Below, piece by piece: positions 7,617 to 13,498 of a stretch of DNA of 13,498 nucleotides. Location of the stretch: NCBI GenBank assembly GCA_007124075.1, contig SLFV01000511.1:1-13498 (forward strand), read 5' to 3'. Each line of letters starts with the position of its first letter. Position 1 is the stretch's first letter. The stretch is from Roseimaritima sp. GTDB lineage: Bacteria; Planctomycetota; Planctomycetia; Pirellulales; Pirellulaceae. Made by a program: the position numbers and the translations under genes. The notes below the pieces were generated by a model, which saw only the letters and a list, made by a program, of their open reading frames with translations, did no database searches and was not told the DNA's origin.

Positions 7617-9164
7617 TCACGCCACGGATTGGACGATGCATTTGGCGGCCCTGATCCACTGCTGCATATCCGCAGTTGAGGGAACCTGCGAACCTCGCAA
7701 GGCCGACCGTCCGTCGGACGTCAAGACAAAACGCGAGATCGCTTGATTCATCGCTTCCGCGTCGGCCGCCACAATTTTTTCCGCGGTTCGGTATCCACTT
7801 CCGACCAATAGTTTCACGTCGCGTGCCAATAAACCAGGAATCTGGCACATCAGCAAGGCTTGAGCCTGCCAGTCGGACACGCGAGTCGCATCGATCCAGC
7901 GTGTCCCCAAACGCGGTGCCACGATGTCGGGGTTCGCATCCAACAGGTTGCCAACCGTCTGGATCCCGATCGCCTGAAATCTTGCGGCTGTCTTCGGGCC
8001 AATCGATGGCGCGTCGACAACCGGGTCGGTCCTTACCAAGCGAATCCTCGCGAAATCGAGGATCGGCCTGATAGGTAATGACTTTTGCTCGTTAGTCAAC
8101 CGTCCGGAATGAACTTCGACCGTGATTGCCGCCCCTCCCTGCTCCGCTTCGACCTCCCGATTAACTTCCGGACTACCGTCGTCCTGGGGCTGAGATATCA
8201 ACGTCAAGGCTGTTGCCGAACGATTATTTGGCGACGTCTTGCGGCACCCGCGATCGTGCGCCACGACGGAACGTCGAACAACACTGCATTCCTCCGGTAG
8301 GTTTTCTTGGACGGTTCCCGTCCGTTGAAATTCCGTCAAAATCGCCGCCACCGCGGTTTGTTCCTGTTTGTCTTCGATTCGACGCACAATCCAGCGATGC
8401 GGAATTTGGATCGTCGCCAAAAGACACGGGATTGTCAGATTCTGCTGGGGTAGCGGGCAACCACGTTCAGCCTCCGCTTCCTCCGCCGCTCGCTCAATGA
8501 TCCGCGCCCAGCCGGTGATTGCGATTCCAATCAAATCACTGAAGACCCTGCGGCACTCCACCGTCAGTCCGGATGGCGGGTCTTGAGCCCCTTCTTCCAA
8601 GTCATATTCATCCAGCAGCAAATCGTAGGAGCGGTAGGCCATCCGCGCACCATGCAAAACCGCCTCGGCCAACCAACCAGGTTGATTAGATAACTGAAAC
8701 CTAATTTCAACGTCACTGCGTTTCCATTGTTCGTACAGTGATTGGTAGGACCGGGTCACACTCCATTCCAGCGGTCGATGCACGACCGCTTCTCGTTCGG
8801 CCTGTCCCGTATGCATGGGCTGCAAGGGATCGGTGAAGTAGTGGCTTATCACGCCCGCTGCGTACGCCGCCTGGTCCCACTGCTCGTGGCTGAGCGCCGA
8901 CTGCAACCGCTGATACCATTTCATCGCCGCCGCCGGCGCGCTGCCCCAGTAGCCATCACCAACATGGACCACATGATTGTGGTAATCGCGGAACCGTGTA
9001 TCTGGGTCTTTCGCGCCTGCCAGATAACGGGCATAGTGCCGCAGCAGGATCGAAGCAAGCCGCTGTCCCGCGTCGGTGCCGATTTCAGGCAAAGCGTCGA
9101 TCACGAAAAAGTGATGCACGCTACGGCAATGCGCGGCGCGCAGGATCGTGATTAGATTTGACAT
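7617..9164 (-). CDS. Zinc phospholipase C/S1-P1 nuclease-like protein fused to DUF4332
   Basis: The product has 515 aa from ATG 9164, preceded by GGGGAATAGG. The longer open frame upstream overlaps the neighbouring gene and is not coding-like. Residues about 10-230 look like the zinc-dependent phospholipase C/S1-P1 nuclease fold: HHFF (17-20), DYHNHVVHVGD (60-70), and the diagnostic H-x3-D-x5-H in SHYFTDPLQPMH (H108, D112, H118), with E133 downstream. Residues about 235-380 form a variable polar linker. Residues about 385-480 hold two helix-hairpin-helix-like units, SIGPKTAARFQAIGIQTVGN and QIPGLLARDVKLLVGSGYRT, matching DUF4332. No signal peptide is visible, which is unusual for secreted enzymes of this fold. 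Activity could be phospholipase, nuclease or none. It is the middle gene of a three-gene operon. Confidence 0.78.
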   Translation of the reverse strand: MSNLITILRAAHCRSVHHFFVIDALPEIGTDAGQRLASILLRHYARYLAGAKDPDTRFRDYHNHVVHVGDGYWGSAPAAAMKWYQRLQSALSHEQWDQAAYAAGVISHYFTDPLQPMHTGQAEREAVVHRPLEWSVTRSYQSLYEQWKRSDVEIRFQLSNQPGWLAEAVLHGARMAYRSYDLLLDEYDLEEGAQDPPSGLTVECRRVFSDLIGIAITGWARIIERAAEEAEAERGCPLPQQNLTIPCLLATIQIPHRWIVRRIEDKQEQTAVAAILTEFQRTGTVQENLPEECSVVRRSVVAHDRGCRKTSPNNRSATALTLISQPQDDGSPEVNREVEAEQGGAAITVEVHSGRLTNEQKSLPIRPILDFARIRLVRTDPVVDAPSIGPKTAARFQAIGIQTVGNLLDANPDIVAPRLGTRWIDATRVSDWQAQALLMCQIPGLLARDVKLLVGSGYRTAEKIVAADAEAMNQAISRFVLTSDGRSALRGSQVPSTADMQQWIRAAKCIVQSVA

Positions 9165-9183
9165 GCAACCTATTCCCCACGAG

Positions 9184-9615
9184 TCAACGGTCTGCCAGAA
9201 TCGCTGCCACGGCGGTCGCGGATGCAGGCATTGCCACAACGACGGGTACCGCGCCGGAGTGCCGCAAAACCTGCTGGATATTGACCTTGTAGTATTGCGC
9301 ACGTCGCAACAATTGCTGTGTGAACGCTTGGACGCCGCCGTCGACTTTGCTGGCGGCTTGGAACCGTTCCCAAAAGACCCGTTCGTCCAGTGGTCGAAAC
9401 GGCGACAGGCCGCGTGGGGGAGAGTCTCCGCCATACATCGCTTGCATCCGCCATTGGTGGTCGCGCCGGGCGACTTCCATATAGATTTGATAAAGCTGGG
9501 GCTTCGTGAACGATTGGACCGACGATTCGGGTTCAGGCGAGGCGTTTAATTGAACCACCATGACAGGGCTCCGCAGTTGAACATGGACACGAGTCGCCAT
9601 CGTGGCAACTTCCAC
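9184..9615 (-). CDS. Small protein of unknown function, first gene of operon
   Basis: The product has 143 aa. GTG 9615 is preferred because GGAGG lies 7 nt upstream; ATG 9600 is an alternative. The N-terminal part is strand-like (VHVQLRSPVMVVQL). The middle carries KPQLYQIYMEVARRDHQWRM and PLDERVFWERFQAASKVDGG, probably helical. The end is a hydrophobic stretch (GAVPVVVAMPASATAVAAIL) that could be a weak membrane segment or a buried helix. The family is not recognised. It ends 19 bp before the phospholipase-like gene, strongly suggesting co-transcription, and is divergent from the blaI-type repressor. Confidence 0.65.
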   Translation of the reverse strand: MEVATMATRVHVQLRSPVMVVQLNASPEPESSVQSFTKPQLYQIYMEVARRDHQWRMQAMYGGDSPPRGLSPFRPLDERVFWERFQAASKVDGGVQAFTQQLLRRAQYYKVNIQQVLRHSGAVPVVVAMPASATAVAAILADR

Positions 9616-9915
9616 GGACTATCCTCCATCGCGTCTTTGCAACGCAAGATCAATTCAGCGGCGTTATGTGGGCACGCGGTGTCGATTTAGACGCTAACCG
9701 GCATCAAAACCTCCAAAGTGACAGAAGAAGCGATCTGCCAGTCTCAAACCGACCCCGGATTTCACGCTGTTTCGTTATGTCAACCTTTATGTACCGCGTG
9801 CAGTAACGCCCCACGCGTAACGGTCCGCTTTTTCCGAAAATAGCACTTGGCCCGCGTTCGCAAACGTCTACTATAAAACCAAAGTTCTAAAAACCAAAGG
9901 TGTTCGAGGTACACG
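9616..9915. other. Divergent promoter region between the three-gene operon and the BlaI-type repressor
   Basis: This 300-bp spacer should hold both promoters. It contains a 6-bp inverted repeat CGCGTG/CACGCG (9795-9800, 9812-9817) interleaved with two GTAACG direct repeats, and an A/T-rich stretch at 9865-9898. I found no clear BlaI-type dyad and no good minus-strand -35/-10 pair. Confidence 0.5.
9847..9877 (+). promoter_or_regulatory. Possible promoter of the BlaI-type repressor
   Basis: TATAAA (9872-9877) lies 39 bp before the ATG, with TTGGCC (9847-9852) 19 bp further upstream. The spacer is longer than ideal. The repressor's own operator is expected nearby, but no convincing dyad was found; only GTGT-N7-ACAC (9900-9903, 9911-9914) abuts the start. 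Confidence 0.35.
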
Positions 9916-10311
9916 ATGGCCAGACCGAAGGCTCCTGAATTGACCGAGCGTGAACTGGAAGTGATGCAGTTGTTCTGGCGGACCGACCAAGCGACCATTG
10001 CTCAAGTCCAGCAGCAACTGCAAAGCGAAGGACGCGAACTGGCTTACACGACCGTGGCCACATTGGTTCGGATTCTGGTCGAGAAAAAATTCCTGAAACC
10101 AACCACGCAGCAGCGGCCTCATGCGTTTCGCGCCGCTCGGAGTCATGCCGAAGTTTCCGGACGGCTGCTACGAGAGCTGGTGGAGCGGGTCTTTGGTGGT
10201 TCCGCCGAAGCGATGATCCTGCGACTGATGGAAGATGACGCACTGAGCGAAGCGGAACGGGAGCGGTTGCGGCGACTGGTCGGCGATCAGCCCGACGGCG
10301 GGAATGATTGA
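9916..10311 (+). CDS. BlaI/MecI/CopY-family transcriptional repressor
   Basis: This is a cytoplasmic dimeric winged-helix DNA-binding repressor of 131 aa, a typical length. The N-terminal domain (about 8-72) contains LTERELEVMQLFW and the recognition-helix region ELAYTTVATLVRILVEKKFL. The C-terminal dimerisation part (about 78-122) contains RLLRELVERVFGGS and SEAERERLRRLV. The start is supported by GAGG 6 nt upstream. In staphylococcal BlaI/MecI the partner protease cleaves at Asn101-Phe102; the aligned site here appears to be Arg103-Leu104 (rough alignment by eye). It is followed by an M56 peptidase gene, the usual sensor partner. The regulon is unknown and no beta-lactamase gene is in the window. 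Confidence 0.92.
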   Translation: MARPKAPELTERELEVMQLFWRTDQATIAQVQQQLQSEGRELAYTTVATLVRILVEKKFLKPTTQQRPHAFRAARSHAEVSGRLLRELVERVFGGSAEAMILRLMEDDALSEAERERLRRLVGDQPDGGND

Positions 10312-10320
10312 TCTTTAAGT

Positions 10321-10387
10321 GCCTATCCGAAAAGGGGTCTGACCCTTTGGTCTCGCCGGAGAGGGTCAGACCCCTTTTCGGATAGGC
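10321..10387. repeat. Perfect 26-bp inverted repeat (REP-like element or terminator)
   Basis: Arms at 10321-10346 and 10362-10387 are perfectly complementary over 26 bp, with a 15-nt spacer. Each arm also contains its own palindrome (GGGTC-T-GACCC in the left arm, its complement in the right arm), so the element can fold as one long hairpin or as two small ones. It starts 9 bp after the repressor stop and ends about 30 bp before the peptidase start. On the plus strand it is followed by TTCAATTTTT, so the long hairpin could act as a partial intrinsic terminator or an mRNA processing/stabilising element between the two genes. The compound palindromic design also resembles mobile REP/BIME or MITE-type intergenic repeats. 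Confidence 0.9.
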
Positions 10388-10419
10388 TTCAATTTTTAGC
10401 AATTTTTCAGGTGCCAGTG

Positions 10420-13098
10420 ATGTTCGCTGTATTCGATTTTCTGGACGTGCCGATGGTCGAAGCCCGCTTGATTGCGTGGGTGATCGGACAAGTCACGCTG
10501 GTCGCAGTGGCGACTTACGTCGTGGTCATTCTGTCCCAGCGGACATCACCCGCAGCCCGTGCGGTGGTTTGTTTTCTAGGGCTTTGCTGCATGACGGTGC
10601 TTCCCGTGATCACGCTGGCGCGTGGACAATCCTGGAGCTGGGGGCAATGGTTTGCGGTTGCTTCGCGAGCGTCCCAGACGGACGAGACCTTCATCGCGAG
10701 CCGTGAACCTGCGGCAGTGGTTACCGATAGAGACGTAGCAGTAGAAATTGAGTCGCCCGCTTGGTGGGACGCGTGGCTGCTGGCGTCGAATCATTTTTTT
10801 CAGCCAACCGATGCACCGGAGTCGATTGCGAACGAAAACGCCGCTAGGCCAGAGGCTCAAATGAATTCGAACGCAACGTCGTGGTTGGTCGCGATCGTGG
10901 GTGTGGGGATGCTGTTTGGCTTGGTGAGACTGCTGTGCGGGTTTTGGCTGGTGGGTCGCTTGAGGTTGAAAGCTCGATTGCTGGATGATCCGGAACTCGA
11001 AGCAGCGGTCGATGCGTGTGCGGCGCGATTGAGTTTGCGGCCTGGAATCCCGATTGCGGTCTCCGGTGCAATCGGAACCCCGGCGATAGTCGGCTGGTTC
11101 CGCCCGCTGTTGTTACTTCCGTCGCACTGGCGGAGTTGGACCGCCGCCGAACGTGCCGCGATTTTTGCTCATGAATTAGCCCATGTCCGTCGCCACGATT
11201 ATCTGCTGACCGCGATCGGCCAAATCGCCGTCGCGATCAATTACTTTCATCCGCTGGCGCATGTATTGGTCGGGCGAATGCGACTGGAGCAGGAATTGGC
11301 TGCGGATGCTGCGGCGTCGGATTCTGTCGGCGGTTTGCAGCGATACGTCGAAATCATGGCGGGGCTTGCGCTTCGCCAGCCGCGAGTCCGGATGCCGGGG
11401 CCGGCTCAGGCATTCTTACCACCTCGGCGGATGTTCGTCAGGAGATTGGAAATGTTACGCTCATTCCGTATTCGAGGTTCCCAGTGGACTCGATCTTATC
11501 TTGCCTGCGCGTTGCTGGTGATCGTTGCGGTGACCTGGCTAGCGACTGGTTTCCGACCGCTGGATTCCCGCCATGCGGTCGCACAGGAACGCGGTGCTAC
11601 CGCCCTGGTTGAAACGGAAAACCTACATGCTGGGGCGTCGCTACGGACACTCATTTTGCCTGGTGTCATTGAAGCGGTGGTCGAGATTGACATGCCGACC
11701 GTTTTGGGCTCGCCAGCGTTCCAGCCGGTATTACGGACTCTTACAAACGACTTGCAGGCTTTACCCCTTGATCCCCGTAGCATCCAGCAGTTAGTGGTGA
11801 TGCTGCCGACGCCGGGAGCCCGGCCTCCAATGCCAGAACTGCTGCTGATCCGTTTTTCGCAGCCAACAGAGCTTCCCGAACACTCGAACTGGGCGGATCG
11901 CACGCGACGACTGGACGCCACGACGTTCGTCATAGGGGGAACCAATGAATTACGCAATTCGATCGGCAGCATCCCCAGCGATGGCGTTTTGGGAAAACTG
12001 CTAGATCGTCATGCCAAACAACCGATTCGCGTCGCAGCGAAGTTGGGCTGGTTCCGTGACACGTTTAACCGTGAGTCGACTCCGGAGGGTTCACCGTTTC
12101 GAACGCTGACACCCTTATGGAACGATGTAACCAATGCTTCATTAGGTATCGACCTCGAAGATCAACTTGGTTTAACGCTACAACTGGACACAACCAATCC
12201 GAGACGGATCATGGAAACGCTGACGGCTCTCAAGATTTTGGGACGCAACTACCTAGCGAGTGAGTTGGACCCGAACATACAGGCCGCTGATGCCGACCCC
12301 GTGCAACAGATGATGCGGACGGCGATGATCGGACAGGTAACTCAGACGCTTGATTCGATCGAAATTGAGGCACAAGAGCAACAGGTGCTGGTGACCGGTA
12401 GCGTTGACAAAGGAGTAGCCCCGTTGGTTGCGATGCTATTGCCCGCCGTCAACTCCAGCCGAACTGCGGCGCGAAGAACAGCGAGCCAGAACAATCTGAA
12501 ACAGATCCTTATCGCCCTGCACAACTACCATGATGCTTTTGGCCACTTTCCACCAGCGGTCGTTCAAGATCGTCAAAGCGGCGTCCCGCGGAGTTGGCGG
12601 GTCGAGCTGCTGCCGTTCTTAGAAGCAATTCAACTGTATGAACAGTACCGCAAGGATCAGCCGTGGGATAGCGAGGCGAATTTGGCGGTCTTGAAACAGA
12701 TGCCCGCCGTTTTTGCATTACCGGGCGAGCCTTCCACGCAAGAGACTCCCTATCAAGCCATCGTCAGCCCCGGTGGCGGCTTGACTCTGACTGCCGACGG
12801 CCAGCCGCCCACCTTTGCCCATTTCAAGGACGGAACGAGCAACACCGTGATCGTGGTGGAAACGCACCCTCGGGTACCCTGGACCAAACCGGTTGACGTA
12901 ACCGACGCACTCGCTCCGCTGAAGGCCTCGCCGCGCGATTCGGAAAACGCATTTTCAGTGGGCATGGCTGACGGATTTGTACTCACGATTTCGCAGTCGA
13001 TCGACCAGGGGATCTGGCAAGCTTTATTGACACGCGACGGCGGGGAACGGATTCCGGATACCCTACTGATGCGTGATAATCCTTACGGGGCGAAGTGA
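10420..13098 (+). CDS. BlaR1-like M56 membrane metallopeptidase with C-terminal DUF1559
   Basis: The product has 892 aa from ATG 10420 (AGG 8 nt upstream); GTG 10411 is an alternative. This is a predicted inner-membrane zinc peptidase that would sense a signal and inactivate the BlaI-type repressor. Two N-terminal membrane spans (about 12-35 and 45-65) and a third (about 150-178) precede the M56 core, with H251-E-L-A-H255 and a likely third ligand E292 in [10 protein letters not shown] fourth span (about 359-380) leads to a long region likely outside the membrane. Classical BlaR1 carries a penicillin-binding domain there; I see no SxxK/KTG set. Instead there is about 290 aa of unknown sequence, then from about 673 a DUF1559-like module: [57 protein letters not shown]. 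The probable ligand is unknown. Confidence 0.88.
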   Translation: MFAVFDFLDVPMVEARLIAWVIGQVTLVAVATYVVVILSQRTSPAARAVVCFLGLCCMTVLPVITLARGQSWSWGQWFAVASRASQTDETFIASREPAAVVTDRDVAVEIESPAWWDAWLLASNHFFQPTDAPESIANENAARPEAQMNSNATSWLVAIVGVGMLFGLVRLLCGFWLVGRLRLKARLLDDPELEAAVDACAARLSLRPGIPIAVSGAIGTPAIVGWFRPLLLLPSHWRSWTAAERAAIFAHELAHVRRHDYLLTAIGQIAVAINYFHPLAHVLVGRMRLEQELAADAAASDSVGGLQRYVEIMAGLALRQPRVRMPGPAQAFLPPRRMFVRRLEMLRSFRIRGSQWTRSYLACALLVIVAVTWLATGFRPLDSRHAVAQERGATALVETENLHAGASLRTLILPGVIEAVVEIDMPTVLGSPAFQPVLRTLTNDLQALPLDPRSIQQLVVMLPTPGARPPMPELLLIRFSQPTELPEHSNWADRTRRLDATTFVIGGTNELRNSIGSIPSDGVLGKLLDRHAKQPIRVAAKLGWFRDTFNRESTPEGSPFRTLTPLWNDVTNASLGIDLEDQLGLTLQLDTTNPRRIMETLTALKILGRNYLASELDPNIQAADADPVQQMMRTAMIGQVTQTLDSIEIEAQEQQVLVTGSVDKGVAPLVAMLLPAVNSSRTAARRTASQNNLKQILIALHNYHDAFGHFPPAVVQDRQSGVPRSWRVELLPFLEAIQLYEQYRKDQPWDSEANLAVLKQMPAVFALPGEPSTQETPYQAIVSPGGGLTLTADGQPPTFAHFKDGTSNTVIVVETHPRVPWTKPVDVTDALAPLKASPRDSENAFSVGMADGFVLTISQSIDQGIWQALLTRDGGERIPDTLLMRDNPYGAK

Positions 13099-13194
13099 AT
13101 TCGTATCCTAAGGATCGGAGGGTTCATTGTCAGAGGAATCAAACGGGATGGGACTCATTGTTTACGTTTGGGCATCAACGCGGGAACGAAAACG

Positions 13195-13205
13195 GTGTCG
13201 GACAC
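13195..13205. repeat. Short palindrome next to the transposase remnant
   Basis: GTGTC-G-GACAC forms a perfect 5-bp stem 33 bp beyond the reconstructed transposase stop. It could belong to the end of the former insertion sequence or be an independent intergenic palindrome. Confidence 0.4.
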
Positions 13206-13237
13206 GAATGGCGATTATTGCGCCATAAGCCCGTTGC

Positions 13238-13498
13238 TTATTCGGGTTTGTATTGAGAGCAGGGCTTCGTCATCAACGGGTAGGGCTTGGCCTTCGTTTG
13301 ACAACACGCGGTTCGTACCTGTCAGGAGGGTTACCGACTACGTGGTTCAAGCGACACTCCAGCATCGTCACCGCAAGCTGCCCGTAATCGTCAATCACGC
13401 CGACCGACAGCCTGGTCTCTCGAGGTGTGATTGGCGTGGCGAATCCGAGAAAAATGTCAGAGGGATCTAAATGGGGGATCTAAATGGTGCCATCGGGA
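13238..13498 (-). pseudogene. Decayed IS4-like transposase, C-terminal fragment
   Basis: The minus strand encodes a DDE-transposase-like C-terminus in two frames. The upstream frame (13455 to about 13288) reads VIDDYGQLAVTML, then LNHVVGNPPDRYEPRVVKRR, and soon hits TGA. Shifting by one base at about 13288 (CCAAGCCC instead of an expected CCAAAGCCC) restores KPYPLMTKPCSQYKPE and a stop at 13238-13240. The blocks VGNxPDRYEPRxxKRRPKPYPLMTKP are characteristic of IS4-type transposases, as known to me from family resemblance. A second lesion, a 13-bp tandem duplication at 13462-13487, shifts the frame and creates a TAG (13480-13482); removing one copy restores an open frame. The 5' part of the gene lies beyond the window. 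The plus-strand frame at 13168-13470 is a shadow of this remnant. Confidence 0.78.
13462..13487. repeat. 13-bp perfect tandem duplication inside the transposase remnant
   Basis: GGGATCTAAATGG occurs at 13462-13474 and again at 13475-13487. Because 13 is not a multiple of three, the duplication breaks the transposase frame on the minus strand. Confidence 0.85.

Noticed and set aside
7564..7848. Extended N-terminus of the secreted 253-aa protein
   Set aside because: It overlaps the 3' end of the phospholipase-like gene; a signal peptide with a ribosome binding site starts at 7563.
9165..9434. Extended N-terminus of the phospholipase-like protein
   Set aside because: It overlaps the better-supported 143-aa gene in another frame and is rich in Ser, Arg and Cys typical of shadow frames.
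9916..13098. A beta-lactam resistance cassette
   Set aside because: There is no beta-lactamase or penicillin-binding gene, and no penicillin-sensor motif set (SxxK, KTG) in the M56 protein.
13168..13470. Plus-strand open frame of 100 codons
   Set aside because: It overlaps the minus-strand transposase remnant, has no recognisable domain, and its composition follows the antisense of the conserved transposase blocks.
13484..13498. 3' end of a minus-strand tRNA, or the start of a new plus-strand gene (GGTGCCATCGGGA with a GGGGG upstream)
   Set aside because: The acceptor and T-arm spacing do not fit a tRNA, and the segment is explained as part of the transposase remnant. Sequence beyond the window would be needed to exclude a gene start.

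Overview
The window reads as a chromosomal segment from a planctomycete, most likely of the Rhodopirellula/Pirellulaceae type. The main reasons are a DUF1559 module (a family massively expanded in Planctomycetota), a secreted DUF6807/PmoA-like protein, a DUF4332 helix-hairpin-helix module, weak or absent Shine-Dalgarno sequences at many starts, and mixed-strand gene order with housekeeping genes scattered among hypotheticals. This assignment comes from family knowledge and was not searched. Layout: (1) 3-800, 3' end of a protein that starts outside the window and carries 14 tandem hexapeptide repeats. (2) 801-1148, intergenic, with a 12-bp-stem hairpin and a possible promoter. (3) 1149-2924, acetolactate synthase large subunit (ilvB), then 3032-3625, ribosomal protein bL25/Ctc (rplY), both plus strand. 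(4) 3626-3750, a short convergent spacer rich in palindromes and a 14-bp tandem repeat. (5) 3751-4527, a minus-strand PAP2-family membrane phosphatase with an altered active-site motif. (6) 4528-5141, about 600 bp without a gene but with a U-tract hairpin and a promoter candidate. (7) 5142-6119, a secreted DUF6807/PmoA-like protein, followed after 21 bp by purN (6141-6734). (8) 9615 down to 6802, a tight minus-strand operon of three genes: a small unknown protein, a zinc-phospholipase-C-like protein fused to DUF4332, and a secreted unknown protein. (9) 9916-13098, a BlaI-type repressor and a BlaR1-like M56 membrane peptidase whose C-terminus is a DUF1559 module. The two genes are separated by a perfect 26-bp inverted repeat. 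(10) 13238-13498, on the minus strand, the decayed C-terminal end of an IS4-like transposase, broken by a 1-bp deletion and a 13-bp tandem duplication. How the genes work together: ilvB, rplY and purN are ordinary housekeeping genes (branched-chain amino acids, 5S rRNA binding, purine synthesis). The most interesting unit is the repressor/peptidase pair. It has the logic of BlaI/BlaR1 signalling (membrane protease senses a signal and relieves repression), but the penicillin-binding sensor is replaced by a long exported region ending in DUF1559, and no beta-lactamase is nearby. The three-gene minus operon is divergent from it across a 300-bp spacer and is a second candidate for an undescribed system. 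No tRNA, rRNA, CRISPR array or phage gene was recognised.
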